Shown here: positions 1 through 9,574 of the stretch, one piece after another
How positions within the stretch are numbered: the stretch's first letter is position 1
Layout: every line of letters starts with the position of its first letter
Notes under the pieces: generated by a model
What the model saw: only the letters and a program-made list of their open reading frames with translations
Database searches by the model: none
What the model was told of the DNA's origin: nothing
Program-made: the position numbers and the translations under genes
NCBI RefSeq assembly: GCF_011682145.1
Contig: NZ_WHJH01000001.1
Span: 248,001-312,000 of the forward strand
From: Massilia mucilaginosa
GTDB lineage: Bacteria > Pseudomonadota > Gammaproteobacteria > Burkholderiales > Burkholderiaceae_D
DNA length: 64,000 nt
Direction: 5' to 3'

Positions 1-101
1 GCTGCCTTGACGATGGCGTCGAGCTGGTCCGGGGCGGCCAGGGCGCTGGCCGCGCTGGCAAGGGTCAATGCGGCGATAACTGCAATGCGTCGAAACAGCA
101 T
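1..101 (-). CDS. Exported protein, N-terminus only (partial)
   Basis: This is the 5' end of a minus-strand gene that leaves the window at base 1. The reading frame from the ATG at 99-101 gives a basic N-terminus (MLFRR), a hydrophobic run and an Ala-rich cleavage region ending near ALAA, which is a typical Sec signal peptide. A GGAG ribosome binding site lies about 8 bases upstream of the ATG. Only about 33 residues are visible, nearly all signal peptide, so no function can be given. Confidence 0.6.
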   Translation of the reverse strand, partial: MLFRRIAVIAALTLASAASALAAPDQLDAIVKA

Positions 102-287
102 GGGAAACTCCGGGATCGGGGATACGGTGATTGAGACTGCCTGCAACGCAGGATGAGTACGCAGAGTACGCCGGCGCCCGCAACGGCGCGGCAATCATGC
201 GACAGGCCGTGCATTTGGCGGGATGGAGCGTCGATACCGGGCTGCGGCAAAGCGGGCCGTGGACCGGTGGCGCTGGCCGCCATCGGT

Positions 288-293
288 TAAACT
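288..293 (+). promoter_or_regulatory. Possible -10 box giving a leaderless catA-like mRNA
   Basis: The hexamer TAAACT ends six bases before the ATG at 300, and no Shine-Dalgarno sequence lies between. That spacing would place the transcription start at or next to the A of the start codon. No convincing -35 element is visible, so this is a weak call. Confidence 0.25.
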
Positions 294-299
294 GCGCGC

Positions 300-953
300 A
301 TGAAAAATTTTGAACTGCGGCGCGACCGCTATGACGCCTTCCGCCAATTCGACAACCCCCTCGTCAATATCAGCCTGACGCTGGAACTGCCCGAGTTCCG
401 GCCGTTCTGCAAGCAGCGCCAGCTTTCGCCATTTCATTTCTTCCTGTATTGCGTGCTGTCGGCGATTGAAACGATCGACAATTTCATGTATCGCATCCAT
501 GAAGATGAAGTGATCAAGATCGACGATTTTATCGGCTCGTTCACCGTGATTAACGGCGATAACAATCTGAACTTCGCACGTTTCGCACGCAGCGCGGACC
601 TGCGCGAATTCACCGCCCGCAGCGTGCGCGCCGCCCAGGAAGCGACAGCGAGCCGCGTCCTGATCAATACCCACGCCGACCTGACGCCGCGCCAGATGAG
701 GGAGAATGTGTTCATCACCTGCATGCCGTGGTTCGACATGCGCGCGATCGAGCACCCAATTTTCCGCCACCGCGACAGCGACATTCCCTCGCTCGCCTGG
801 GGCAGATTCAGCGCGCCGGCGGGGGCGACGATGACGCTGCCGTTTTCAGTGCAGGCGCATCACGGCTTCGTCGACGGCTTCCATGTGCATCTGCTGGCGC
901 AGGCGATCGCGCAGCGGGTGGCCGAGGTCATAGCCGAACACGCACCGGCGTAA
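300..953 (+). CDS. CatA-like O-acetyltransferase (chloramphenicol acetyltransferase family)
   Basis: The 217-residue product has the size and C-terminal signature of type A chloramphenicol acetyltransferases: HHxxxDGxH at residues 187-195, where the second His is the expected catalytic base, preceded by the conserved W-G-R-F and F-S-V-Q strands. Family members transfer acetyl from acetyl-CoA to a hydroxyl of chloramphenicol or another small acceptor and act as cytoplasmic trimers. Chromosomal copies in environmental proteobacteria are often of unknown substrate, so resistance is not implied. The gene stands alone, with an exported protein gene diverging upstream. There is no ribosome binding site before the ATG, and translation may be leaderless. 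Confidence 0.85.
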   Translation: MKNFELRRDRYDAFRQFDNPLVNISLTLELPEFRPFCKQRQLSPFHFFLYCVLSAIETIDNFMYRIHEDEVIKIDDFIGSFTVINGDNNLNFARFARSADLREFTARSVRAAQEATASRVLINTHADLTPRQMRENVFITCMPWFDMRAIEHPIFRHRDSDIPSLAWGRFSAPAGATMTLPFSVQAHHGFVDGFHVHLLAQAIAQRVAEVIAEHAPA

Positions 954-1201
954 CAGGCGGCGGGGTCGTGGCGGCGGCATTCAGACGGCACTCTTTCTGC
1001 TGGCCCGGCGCCGGGCGTTTCCCACGCCATTCCATCCATTCCCGGAAGAAAAAGAAATTCCTGAAATCATAAACGTAAGAAAACGAAACGTCTCTGTTCA
1101 TTCGAATCGGCGGGAATATGATGAGCGCAGATTGCATGACGAACCGGCAAGTCCGGCTGCGATCGCCCCCCACTTAACGGTTCCAACCTGGAGAATGCCT
1201 G

Positions 1202-2677
1202 ATGAAGCGTACACATCGCGTTGTACTACAACTGAGTTGCCTGGCGATGATCGGCCACACCGGCGCGGCCAGCGCCGCCACCATTACCGTCGGTCCCGGC
1301 CAGTCGATCCAGAACGCGGTGAACACGGCGATCGCCGGCGACACCGTGCGCGTGCTGGCCGGTACCTACACGCAAAAAGTGAAGCTGGCCGACAAGAACG
1401 GCAGCGCGGGCAACTTCATCACCGTCAAGGGCGACGCCGGCGCGATCCTCAGCGGAACCGGGCTGGTGCCGAGCGACCGCGAAGGCTTGATCACGATTAC
1501 CAATTCGAACTACGTGCGCGTGGAAGGCTTCGACGTCGCCAACTTCATCACCGGCGGCGCGAGTACGCCGGTCGGCATCCTGGTCGAAGGCAAGGGCTCG
1601 AACATTCAGATCGTCAACAACAAGATTCACAACATCAAGCACACCAGCACCTGCAGGGAGCCGTGCGCGGTCGGCGCGCACGGGCTGGCCGTGTTCGGCA
1701 CGCACGCGAGCGGCATCACCGATCTGCTGGTGCAGGGTAACGAGGTGTACCAGAATGTGCTGCAGGCCAGCGAAGCGCTGGTGATCAACGGCAACGTGGA
1801 CCGTTTCGAAGTGTTGTCGAACAATGTGCACGACAATAACAACATCGGCTTCGACTTCATCGGTTACGAAGGCGAATGCGGCGGCTGCGGCGAAAACGAC
1901 CGGGTCCGCAACGGCATCGTGCGCGGCAACACGGCCAGGAACAATTCGAGCAAGAGCAACCCCTGGTACGCCAAGGTCGGTTCGGCGGGCGGGTTTTATG
2001 TCGATGGCGGCCGGAACATCATTTTCGACCGCAATATTTCGACGGGCAATGATATCGGCTTCGAGTTCGCCAGCGAGCACAAGGGCAAGGCCACCGAAGA
2101 TATCCTGATGATGAATAACGTCGTCTTCAACAACCGCGAAGCGGGCTTGTCGCTGGGCGGTTATTCCACCTCGGCGGGCGCCTCGCGCCGCATTCAGGTG
2201 CACAATAATTCCTTCTACAAGAACCAGGGCTGGGGCACCGAACTGCTGTTCCAGTACAAGGTGACCGACAGCCGCTTCAGCAATAACATCTTCTTCGGCG
2301 AAAACAGCGCGGAAGAAGCGTATGAAATCTCCGGCAGCGGCCACAGCAACAACGTGTGGGGCAAGAATATCTGGTGGGGAACCAGCACGGAAGCTTCATC
2401 GCTGCCCGGCACGAAGGTGATTGCCGATCCGAAGTTCGTGGCGCCGGCGACCGGCAACCTCAGGCTGCAGGCGGCCTCGCCCGCAGTCAATGCCGGCGCC
2501 GTGGCGGCGGCATTGACGAACTGGAGCTCGCCGCTGTGGGCGCGCTACTTTCCGTCCGGCGCGATTGCGGTCAACGGCGTGGCCGATATCAACGGCCAGG
2601 CGCGCAGCGAAGGCGTGATCGATCTGGGCGCGGATGAATTCGGCACTGCCGCGATTCCGGCCGGGGCCCCGCGCTAA
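1202..2677 (+). CDS. Secreted right-handed parallel beta-helix protein
   Basis: The 491-residue product opens with a signal peptide ending near residue 25 (AASA) and then shows repeated short strands rich in N, G and V (for example VRVEGFDV, IQIVNNKI, FEVLSNNVHDNN) at about 20-25 residue spacing. This is the look of pectate-lyase-like parallel beta-helix proteins. The early segment with GDTVRVLAGTY is the common DUF1565-like entry to such folds. It probably acts on or binds a polysaccharide outside the cytoplasm, but no catalytic set can be assigned by eye. Cysteines near residues 150-155 and 225-232 could form disulfides. A GGAGA ribosome binding site precedes the ATG. A perfect hairpin follows the stop. 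Confidence 0.75.
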   Translation: MKRTHRVVLQLSCLAMIGHTGAASAATITVGPGQSIQNAVNTAIAGDTVRVLAGTYTQKVKLADKNGSAGNFITVKGDAGAILSGTGLVPSDREGLITITNSNYVRVEGFDVANFITGGASTPVGILVEGKGSNIQIVNNKIHNIKHTSTCREPCAVGAHGLAVFGTHASGITDLLVQGNEVYQNVLQASEALVINGNVDRFEVLSNNVHDNNNIGFDFIGYEGECGGCGENDRVRNGIVRGNTARNNSSKSNPWYAKVGSAGGFYVDGGRNIIFDRNISTGNDIGFEFASEHKGKATEDILMMNNVVFNNREAGLSLGGYSTSAGASRRIQVHNNSFYKNQGWGTELLFQYKVTDSRFSNNIFFGENSAEEAYEISGSGHSNNVWGKNIWWGTSTEASSLPGTKVIADPKFVAPATGNLRLQAASPAVNAGAVAAALTNWSSPLWARYFPSGAIAVNGVADINGQARSEGVIDLGADEFGTAAIPAGAPR

Positions 2678-2685
2678 ACCGGGCC

Positions 2686-2710
2686 GAGGCCATCGCCTGG
2701 CGATGGCCTC
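2686..2710 (+). terminator. Hairpin after the beta-helix gene
   Basis: A perfect 11-bp inverted repeat (gaggccatcgc / gcgatggcctc) with a 3-base loop begins nine bases after the beta-helix stop codon. It lacks a clear T-run, so it may be a processing or weak termination hairpin. Confidence 0.5.
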
Positions 2711-2724
2711 TCGCCGCTTGCAGC

Positions 2725-2985
2725 CTGGTGTTACCGCGATACCAGTCGGCGCCGACCTTGCGCAAGCCGTCCGTATTCGCCGGTCCGAGTGCGCCGGAAC
2801 CGGATCGGCTCTCGTCGATACGCTGAATGCGGTCGATCCACACCGTGTGATCCTTGTTATCGTTCGCGCTGCGCAGCGGCACCGAGCCGCTATGCCCATC
2901 GATGCTGATCAAGGTTCCCTGTGTGATCGTGTAGTTGGTCTCCGCGTACCTGGCCCTGTCGAGCGTGCGCAGCACTTCCTGACGT
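2725..2985 (-). pseudogene. Coding-like fragment of an unrecognised gene
   Basis: This 350-base gap between two plus-strand genes holds a minus-strand frame with strong GC bias at third positions and protein-like composition (segments such as YAETNYTITQG, DNKDHTVWIDRI, DGLRKVGADWYRG). No ATG and no good ribosome binding site begin the frame; it simply runs upstream into the antisense of the DUF2135 gene, and downstream it runs through the hairpin at 2686-2710 without a natural stop. The simplest reading is the C-terminal remnant of a gene whose 5' part was lost. I do not recognise the family. Confidence 0.35.
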
Positions 2986-3029
2986 TTTGGCGGCGAGCAG
3001 TTACAATCACCCGCACTGTGGAGAACAAT

Positions 3030-3812
3030 ATGAACATTACCTGGTTTTTGCCGGTGCTGGCCCTGGCCGCAGCGCCCGCACTGGCCACCGAGATTGCCTC
3101 GCCGGCCGGCGGATGGAACCGCTCGGGCCTGGTCGACAAGAGCGAGCAAGCCACCGTGGCCTACCCGAATTCGCCGATCGACCGCGGCGCCCAGAGCAAG
3201 CGCGGCATGATCAAGGGACGCATCGCGGCGGCCGGCGGCAAGCGCGCGCCGCACCAGCTGGTGGTCAACGGCAATCCGCTGCGCCTGATGACCGACGAGC
3301 AGGGCCACTACGCGCGCCCCTACCTGTTCGGCGCCGGCTCGAACAGCGTCGAAGTCAAATCGCCGCAGGGCAAGTCGCTGCGGCGCGTGCAGTTCTACGA
3401 AACCAACGCGGGCCGCCCCCTGCCCGGCCTGCGCGTGATCTGCGCCTGGGACGACACCGAAGCCGAGATCGACCTGCACATCGTCACGCCCGACGGCCAG
3501 CATGCGTACTTCGGCCACCCGGTGCTGACCAACGGCGGCGGCCTGGACGTCGACAGCGTGGACGGCCCCGGTCCCGAGATGTACACCATGACCGCGCCGT
3601 TGCGCGGCAACTATCATGTGTACATCAATTACTGGGGCAAGCTGGGCGCGAACGGCTATCACTTCGACGAATCGAAGCGCCAGATGGAAATGATCACCGC
3701 GCGCGTGACCCTGGTGTACAACGAAAACACCCCGCGCGAAAAACGCGAAGAGTTCGTGCTGCCGATGCGCAGTATCGGCGAACTGACGCTGGTCAAATCG
3801 TTCACCTTCTAA
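3030..3812 (+). CDS. Secreted DUF2135 (YfaP-like) protein
   Basis: The 260-residue product has a signal peptide (cleavage near ALAT, residue 20) and a C-terminal half matching the DUF2135 domain: L-R-V-I-C-A-W-D-D-T-E-A-E-I-D-L-H followed by a TPDG turn, a Y-F-G-H loop, and the G-N-Y-H-V-Y-I-N-Y strand. Such domains are beta-sandwich folds of unknown role found in exported proteins and alongside von Willebrand A proteins. The start at 3030 is chosen for the signal peptide and the GGAG just upstream. It is monocistronic in this window. Confidence 0.75.
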   Translation: MNITWFLPVLALAAAPALATEIASPAGGWNRSGLVDKSEQATVAYPNSPIDRGAQSKRGMIKGRIAAAGGKRAPHQLVVNGNPLRLMTDEQGHYARPYLFGAGSNSVEVKSPQGKSLRRVQFYETNAGRPLPGLRVICAWDDTEAEIDLHIVTPDGQHAYFGHPVLTNGGGLDVDSVDGPGPEMYTMTAPLRGNYHVYINYWGKLGANGYHFDESKRQMEMITARVTLVYNENTPREKREEFVLPMRSIGELTLVKSFTF

Positions 3813-3896
3813 AGCCTGAGCTGGCCGGGCCGGGCCAGGCCAGGCCTCGGCGCGCATGACCTATACTCGCTGTTTCTTTACTTAAGCCAATCATTT

Positions 3897-4781
3897 ATGT
3901 GGAAACAGGCGTATCAACGCTGGACGGCTGCGTTCCGCGAAGCGATTGCCTGCCTGGGAATGGCCCTGCGCGATGCGCGCCACGCCGGCCTGTGGTGGCG
4001 CGCGGCGCTGTGGTGCCCGGTGCCGACATTTGCGTGGCTCTGGCTGTTTTACCACTACAACGACCTTGTCCTCAAGCTGGCAGGCCGCGCCAGTCTGTTC
4101 GCGATGTCCGGCGGGCTGAGCCTGATGGACGGCGGGCTTGGCATGGGTGGCGCTGGCGGCCCGCCCGGCAAGGGCTACGCGGATATCGTGGCCGACCTGG
4201 TGCGTCTGCTGGCCGACATCGCGAAGTCGGTCATGGAACTCGGACCGGTCCTGCAGTTGCTCCTTGTCGCACTGGTGCTGGCGGGCTTCTTTTACGTGCT
4301 GCTGTTCGCATTCGCCAACCTGACCACGGTCTGCCTGCCCCTGCGCTGGCTGTTCCTGCGGCGCGCCCAGCGGCTGGCCCACACCCGCTATACCGGCTGG
4401 CAGCCGAGGCCCTTGCCCGCGCTGGCGCGCCGCGGCGCATGGCAATCGGCGCGCACGATGCTCAAGCTCCTGCTGTCCCTGCTCGTTCCCGTGTGGTCGC
4501 TGTACGTGGTGGTGCGCTTTGTGCTCGAATTTAACGTGGGGCTGATGTACTTTCTGGCCGCCGAGGGCGTGCTGGACCAGGAGCAGCGGCGCGCGCTGAT
4601 GCACGCCCAGCGCCCCGCCATCACCATGCTGGGCCTGATCCTGTGCGTGCTGATGCTCATTCCGTTCATCAACCTGCTGATGCCGGCGCTGCTGTGCAGC
4701 AGCGTCTGCCATCTGCAGCGGCGCGGGTGGATCGATCCCACCCGATCGCCGCCGGCGCCAGCGCCAGCGCTTACAGCTTGA
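3897..4781 (+). CDS. Multi-pass membrane protein, EI24/CysZ-like
   Basis: The 294-residue product has at least four hydrophobic segments (about residues 35-55, 118-142, 195-218 and 242-268). The last one ends in [10 protein letters not shown], which resembles the P-hairpin helix seen at the C-terminus of EI24/CysZ family proteins. Family members include the sulfate transporter CysZ and proteins of unknown cargo. No neighbour suggests sulfur metabolism, so only the family is proposed. Its stop overlaps the stop of the convergent DJ-1 gene by 11 bases. A TATACT -10-like box lies about 30 bases upstream of the ATG. Confidence 0.55.
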   Translation: MWKQAYQRWTAAFREAIACLGMALRDARHAGLWWRAALWCPVPTFAWLWLFYHYNDLVLKLAGRASLFAMSGGLSLMDGGLGMGGAGGPPGKGYADIVADLVRLLADIAKSVMELGPVLQLLLVALVLAGFFYVLLFAFANLTTVCLPLRWLFLRRAQRLAHTRYTGWQPRPLPALARRGAWQSARTMLKLLLSLLVPVWSLYVVVRFVLEFNVGLMYFLAAEGVLDQEQRRALMHAQRPAITMLGLILCVLMLIPFINLLMPALLCSSVCHLQRRGWIDPTRSPPAPAPALTA

Positions 4782-5352
4782 TTTCCGTGCCCAGCAATAC
4801 CAGGAACTGGGCCAGCCACTGCGGATGCGCGGGCCACGCGGGCGCCGTGACGAAATTGCCGTCGGTTACAGCCTGATCGACCTCGATCTGCGCATACTCG
4901 CCGCCGGCCATGCGCACTTCCGGCGAGCAGGCGGGATAGGCCGAAATGCGCTTGCCTCGAATCACGTCGGCGGCGGCCAGCAATTGCGCCCCATGGCACA
5001 CGGCGGCGATCGGCTTGCTGGCCTGCGCGAACTGGCGCACCAGTTCGATCACCCGCTCGTTCAGGCGCAGGTATTCGGGGGCGCGCCCGCCGGCGATCAT
5101 CAGGGCGTCGTAATTGCCCACGTCGGCGTCATCGAAGCTGGCGTTGAGCGCGAACAGATGGCCCGGCTTTTCGGTGTAGGTCTGGTCGCCTTCGAAATCG
5201 TGGATGGCGGTCTTGATCTTGTCGCCGGCCTGCTTGCCGGGACAGACGGCGTGCACCGTGTGCCCCACCATCTGCAGCGCCTGGAACGGCACCATGGTTT
5301 CGTAATCTTCCGCAAAATCGCCCGTCAGAAACAAAATCTTCTTTCCAGCCAT
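4771..5352 (-). CDS. DJ-1/PfpI family protein
   Basis: The 193-residue product is a class I glutamine-amidotransferase-like flavodoxin fold. The nucleophile elbow is A-V-C-H-G-A with Cys119 and His120, and the upstream I-A-G-G-R and D-A-L-M strands fit the PfpI/YhbO branch. Members act as deglycases/glyoxalases, chaperones or proteases, and the branch cannot be decided from sequence alone. The start is set at the ATG preceded by an AGGAGAA ribosome binding site. It converges on the EI24-like gene with an 11-base overlap. Confidence 0.8.
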   Translation of the reverse strand: MAGKKILFLTGDFAEDYETMVPFQALQMVGHTVHAVCPGKQAGDKIKTAIHDFEGDQTYTEKPGHLFALNASFDDADVGNYDALMIAGGRAPEYLRLNERVIELVRQFAQASKPIAAVCHGAQLLAAADVIRGKRISAYPACSPEVRMAGGEYAQIEVDQAVTDGNFVTAPAWPAHPQWLAQFLVLLGTEIKL

Positions 5353-5434
5353 GCTTTTCTCCTTGGTGGGGTGTGAAGTACTACCTTGCTTGCCAGTTGG
5401 ATAATACGCCGGAATCGGCCATCGGCGCTGCGCT

Positions 5435-6709
5435 TCAGGTGCACTGCCACAGGTAGCCGATGGTCCGGCAAGGCTGGCACTGGAAGACATAGCCAATCCC
5501 GCCGCTGCCCCACAACCAGCATTCGTCCTCGTCCGTCGTCGGCAACTCCGAGTCGAGCTGCATGGCAAAATGCATGGTCCGGGCGCACGTGGGGCAATCG
5601 GGATAATCGGGCGACTGGATCCAGACCGGAGCGCCGCCGACCCGGTGCAGGTTTCCGCGCCCCCACTGCTGCCAGGTCCAGCGCGCCGGCGTGGGCACCA
5701 GCCGCACCTCGGTCGGGGCCAGTGCATTGGCGGGGAATTGCGGCGTCACCGCGCCATGGTCGAGCGGGCTCGGCAGGCCGTCGTCGCCGTGGCGGTAGAA
5801 CAGCTTGTCGCGCTCCCAGCCAAGGCACGACAAGCACACTTCCAGCGACAGCGTGGCCGCGCCTGACGCCGTGGCGCCAAACATCGTGCGCTCCGGCAGC
5901 GTTACCAGATGATGCAACTGGCCGGTGCACAGCCCGCAGGCGGCGCTGCCGGCACCGCCGAAGCGATGCAGCGGTCCGTCGCCGGGCAAGGTCCAGCTGG
6001 GGTGCTGCGCGCCCGGTGCGGGATCGGCGCTGCCACCGTACATGTAGTTTTCAGGAAAAATCAGATGTGCGCAGGGCGCGCCATACAGCGGCAGCCCGGG
6101 TCCATCGTGGTCGACCCCGCGCAGGTAGAGATGGAGCGGGTACGGCAGCGCCAACGCGGGATGGGCGACCGCCGCGATCGCCATGGCGCCGGGGCGGCGC
6201 GTTTCGAACAGACACTCGAAGGCCTTGCGGCGCTGTTCCTGGTCGCCCGCTACCAGTTTTTCATTCAGGAACGCGACGTCCTCGTCCTGCGCGGCACGCC
6301 AGGGCCTGTTCTCCGCCGTCCAGCCGCGGTTCGGCGCCAGGCCGAACAGGCGGCCAAGCTGGGTTTGCAGCGCCGGGCCGATCTGCAGGCTGGCCTCCTG
6401 CAATACCTCGTCGCACATCTCGCGCATGGCAGGCGACGGTTGCTGTTCGAGGGCGTCCAGGGCGCGTGCGGCCAGGCGGGCAAAGGCCGCCGCCGGTATC
6501 ACGCACAGCACCTCATCGATGATGTTTCCGGCGGCGCGTGGCAAGCTCAGCAGCGTGTCGTCGGCGAGCGCGTCGAGGTCCCCGGCTGAGGCATCGCGCA
6601 GGAACTTTTGCAACTGCGCTTGGCTGGCATGATAATCACCTACCTTGAATACTGCAATCAGGTCGAGGGCGCGCAAGCGGCTCGCGTCATGGTGCGCATC
6701 GTCGGTCAT
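5435..6709 (-). CDS. Hypothetical protein with four CxxC-type motifs
   Basis: The product is 424 residues from the ATG at 6709, which has a GGAGA ribosome binding site; an upstream in-frame start would add 48 residues of poor composition. The N-terminal half is helical and rich in Ala and Leu. The C-terminal half holds CGLC, CLSC, CPTC and CQPC pairs, so one or two structural zinc sites are likely. I do not recognise the family. It is transcribed away from the M20 peptidase gene, with 167 bases between the two starts. Confidence 0.65.
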   Translation of the reverse strand: MTDDAHHDASRLRALDLIAVFKVGDYHASQAQLQKFLRDASAGDLDALADDTLLSLPRAAGNIIDEVLCVIPAAAFARLAARALDALEQQPSPAMREMCDEVLQEASLQIGPALQTQLGRLFGLAPNRGWTAENRPWRAAQDEDVAFLNEKLVAGDQEQRRKAFECLFETRRPGAMAIAAVAHPALALPYPLHLYLRGVDHDGPGLPLYGAPCAHLIFPENYMYGGSADPAPGAQHPSWTLPGDGPLHRFGGAGSAACGLCTGQLHHLVTLPERTMFGATASGAATLSLEVCLSCLGWERDKLFYRHGDDGLPSPLDHGAVTPQFPANALAPTEVRLVPTPARWTWQQWGRGNLHRVGGAPVWIQSPDYPDCPTCARTMHFAMQLDSELPTTDEDECWLWGSGGIGYVFQCQPCRTIGYLWQCT

Positions 6710-6876
6710 GTTGGTTCTCCATTGCGATCTGTTTATCAATCCATGCCTGCTGGCGCGATCATACGCGTCAATCAACATGAGGAACGCAAACCCGCGCGGA
6801 CCCGGCGGCGGCAAGCGGCGCAACATGAAGCAAACTGCTACAGTAAAATACAATATTCAGTCAAAGCGAGAATCCC

Positions 6877-8352
6877 ATGACCCATCCAGTGACGTCGCCT
6901 ACCGGCGACAAGCTCTCCCCAAGCGAACTCGCGGCGTACGCCGACCGCGTATGGGATGAAGAAATCGTTCCGGCCCTGGTGAATTACATCGCCGTGCCGG
7001 CCAAAAGTCCCGCTTTCGATGCCAACTGGGAAGCCAACGGCTATCTCGACCGGGTCGTGCGCGATGCCGAGGAGTGGATCAAGAGCAAGAAAATCCCCGG
7101 CCTGAAACTCGAAGTGCTGCGCGCGCCAGGCCGCTCGCCTGTCATTTTCTTCGAAGTCCCCGCCACCAAGGCGGACTCGAACGACACCATCCTGATCTAC
7201 GGCCACCTCGACAAGCAGCCTGAATTCGACGGCTGGCGCGGCGACCTGGGTCCATGGACGCCCAAATACGAAAACGGCAAGCTGTACGGACGCGGCGGGG
7301 CCGACGACGGCTACGCGGTGTATGCCTCGCTGACAGCCGTCATGGCGCTCGACCGCCAGAACATTGCGCGCCCGCGCTGCGTGGGCCTGATCGAAACCTG
7401 CGAAGAAAGCGGCTCCTACGACCTGCCGCCCTACCTCGACATGCTGGGCGAGCGCCTGGGCCAGGTGTCGCTGGTGGTGTGTCTGGATTCGGGCGCGGGC
7501 AACTACGACCAGCTGTGGCTGACCACCTCGCTGCGCGGCATGGTCTCGGGCACGCTCAAGGTCGAAGTGCTGACCGAAGGCATCCACTCGGGCGCCCATT
7601 CCGGCGTGGTGCCGTCGAGTTTCCGCATCCTGCGCCACCTGCTCGACCGACTGGAAGATGCCAAGACCGGGCGCCTGCTGCCGGAAACCTTCCATTGCGA
7701 AATTCCGCACGTGCGCATCGAGGAAGCCAAGGCGACCGCCGCCATCCTGAAAGAAGAAGTTTACAAACGCATGCCGTGGGCCTGCGGCGCCGACGGCGGC
7801 GCGGTGCTGCCGGTGACGACCGACCCGCTCGAAGCGATCCTCAACCGCACCTGGCGCCCGACCCTGTCGGTGGTCGGCGCGGAAGGTTTTCCGCAATTCG
7901 CCAATGCCGGCAACGTGCTGCGGCCCTACTCCGCGTTCAAGCTGTCGCTGCGCCTTCCGCCCCTGCTCGACGGTAACGCGGCCGCGCTGCAACTCAAGAC
8001 CTTGCTCGAAGATAACGCGCCCTACAATGCGCGCGTGACCTTCGTGCCCGATGGCACGCCGGGTTCGTACGGCGCCAGCGGCTGGAACACGCCGGAACTG
8101 AGCCCTTGGCTGTCGAACGCGGTCAACGCCGCCAGCGAAAGCCACTTCGGCACGCCGGTCGGCTATCTGGGTGAAGGCGGCACCATTCCGCTGATGGGTT
8201 TGCTGCAAAAGAGCTTCCCGAAAGCGCAGATGATGGTGTGCGGCGTACTCGGTCCTAAAAGCAATGCGCACGGTCCGAACGAATTCCTGCATGTGCCGTA
8301 CGGTAAGCGCCTGACGGCGGCCGTGGCGCAGGTGATCGCGGCGCACCCGTAA
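6877..8352 (+). CDS. M20 family metallopeptidase / dipeptidase
   Basis: The 491-residue product carries the full M20 metal site: GHLDKQP around residues 109-115 (first metal ligand and Asp), GRGGADDGY around 138-146 (bridging Asp), ETCEESGS around 173-180 (catalytic Glu and ligand), L-D-S-G near 207, and a final His in N-A-H-G-P-N-E near the C-terminus. The GHLDKQP form and the insertion for a lid domain match the CNDP-like dipeptidases rather than ArgE or DapE. It would hydrolyse dipeptides in the cytoplasm using two zinc or manganese ions. It is a single gene with no visible partner. Confidence 0.9.
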   Translation: MTHPVTSPTGDKLSPSELAAYADRVWDEEIVPALVNYIAVPAKSPAFDANWEANGYLDRVVRDAEEWIKSKKIPGLKLEVLRAPGRSPVIFFEVPATKADSNDTILIYGHLDKQPEFDGWRGDLGPWTPKYENGKLYGRGGADDGYAVYASLTAVMALDRQNIARPRCVGLIETCEESGSYDLPPYLDMLGERLGQVSLVVCLDSGAGNYDQLWLTTSLRGMVSGTLKVEVLTEGIHSGAHSGVVPSSFRILRHLLDRLEDAKTGRLLPETFHCEIPHVRIEEAKATAAILKEEVYKRMPWACGADGGAVLPVTTDPLEAILNRTWRPTLSVVGAEGFPQFANAGNVLRPYSAFKLSLRLPPLLDGNAAALQLKTLLEDNAPYNARVTFVPDGTPGSYGASGWNTPELSPWLSNAVNAASESHFGTPVGYLGEGGTIPLMGLLQKSFPKAQMMVCGVLGPKSNAHGPNEFLHVPYGKRLTAAVAQVIAAHP

Positions 8353-8431
8353 GCGCTACGCGACGCGCCAGGCGACGCGCCGGTCCACGGGCCGGCGCGC
8401 CGCCAATCGCGGCGCGATCCCGCATCACCGA

Positions 8432-8452
8432 TCACCTGTCACCTGTCACCTG
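8432..8452. repeat. Three tandem 7-bp repeats
   Basis: TCACCTG is repeated three times head to tail just upstream of the next gene. It is a minor tract without evident function. Confidence 0.6.
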
Positions 8453-8467
8453 TTCCGAAAGCCGTCC

Positions 8468-8989
8468 ATGTATACCTTCATACTCATCGTGGAAGATCGG
8501 GCCAGGCCTGACGATGCCGGGTGCTTTCTGCGCCCCCTCACGCGCCATCCCATCGCGGAGCATGACGGACGTTTTTGTATCGTCGGCGAGCGCGGAGCCG
8601 AAGATGGCTGGATGGCAATCACCCGTCAAGATGCCATTCGCGCCGATTTCGACGATGAGGAACTGCGCGCGATCAGCGATCAACTGGACACCCCCGCTTT
8701 CTACCTGGTAGAGAGCCGCGATCGCAAGACCAATTTCGCGACCGGGTTTATCGAGCATCTTGATGATTCCCTGCCAGCCCTGATCGACAATAATCATTGG
8801 TTTATCGGTGATGTGGCGACGATGAAGGGACTGATCAACGCCGGTGTGGATTGGCGCTACTATTCGCCGCCCGCATCAATGAACGACCCGGATCGAGTAC
8901 CGCAGCAACCCTGCCTGCCCATCGCGATCTGCTTGCATTACGACGAAAGGAACGATCAATGCCGCCCAACGACGACGCACTGCGCATAG
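8468..8989 (+). CDS. Hypothetical protein upstream of the DUF695 gene
   Basis: The 173-residue product has no signal peptide or membrane segment and is acidic through its first 140 residues. The last 30 or so residues overlap the start of the following gene in another frame and look poorly constrained. There is no strong ribosome binding site before the ATG. The family is not recognised. Because it overlaps the DUF695 gene by 31 bases and shares its strand, the two are probably co-transcribed; small acidic proteins in such pairs are often immunity or accessory proteins, but nothing here proves that. Confidence 0.55.
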   Translation: MYTFILIVEDRARPDDAGCFLRPLTRHPIAEHDGRFCIVGERGAEDGWMAITRQDAIRADFDDEELRAISDQLDTPAFYLVESRDRKTNFATGFIEHLDDSLPALIDNNHWFIGDVATMKGLINAGVDWRYYSPPASMNDPDRVPQQPCLPIAICLHYDERNDQCRPTTTHCA

Positions 8990-9417
8990 AAGATTTGAAC
9001 GACCTCGATGACAGCTGGACCATTGCCGAGGGCACCCACGGCGATGGTCCGATGCTGGTAAGGATCAACACCTCGGCCAAGCGCTGGGCCGGGCACCCGG
9101 AACTGGGCATCCGCGTCGGATTCGCGATCCCGCTGAACCATCCGAACCCGGGCGGCTTGCCGGACGCGGAAGAAAACCGGGTCGTGGGCGAGCTCGAAGA
9201 CCGCATCCGCGAGCTGCTCAAGGCCGGCGGGCCGGTGGTGCACGCGCTGGCGATCACCACCGGCACGTTCAAGGAATTCGTGTTCTACCTCAAGAACGGC
9301 GAATGCATCGGGCCGGTTCACGAACAGCTGCGCGCCGAAGTGAGCTCGCACCAGATCCAGTGCATGGCCTATCGCGATCCGGAGTGGGACGTGTACGCGT
9401 CGTTCGCGACCGGGTAG
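8959..9417 (+). CDS. DUF695 domain protein
   Basis: The 152-residue product starts at an ATG with GAAAGGAA upstream. It contains the DUF695 pattern: an N-terminal W-T-I-A-E-G strand, P-M-L-V-R-I-N, a middle G-F-A-I-P-L segment and the helix E-L-E-D-R-I-R-E-L. A C-terminal strand W-D-V-Y-A-S-F closes the fold. The role of DUF695 is unknown; it often sits in small multigene families. It overlaps the preceding unknown gene by 31 bases. Confidence 0.7.
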   Translation: MPPNDDALRIEDLNDLDDSWTIAEGTHGDGPMLVRINTSAKRWAGHPELGIRVGFAIPLNHPNPGGLPDAEENRVVGELEDRIRELLKAGGPVVHALAITTGTFKEFVFYLKNGECIGPVHEQLRAEVSSHQIQCMAYRDPEWDVYASFATG

Positions 9418-9574
9418 GCAGCGTCCTGGCGATAGCAGCCCGCTAACGGCGCGGGTGCTGCTGCTGGCCCGCCAGCGCGGCGCAGCGTCACTCGTAGCGC
9501 GTGCCGGGGCCAGCCAGTTGCAAGGGCGCCGGCCGTCAGCAGGCAAAGCACCATGCCGGGCAGGCACGCAACCC

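Noticed and set aside
2589-3857. Minus-strand frame of 422 codons
   Set aside because: Most of it is antisense to the DUF2135 and beta-helix genes; only the stretch in the gap (2725-2985) has independent coding character.
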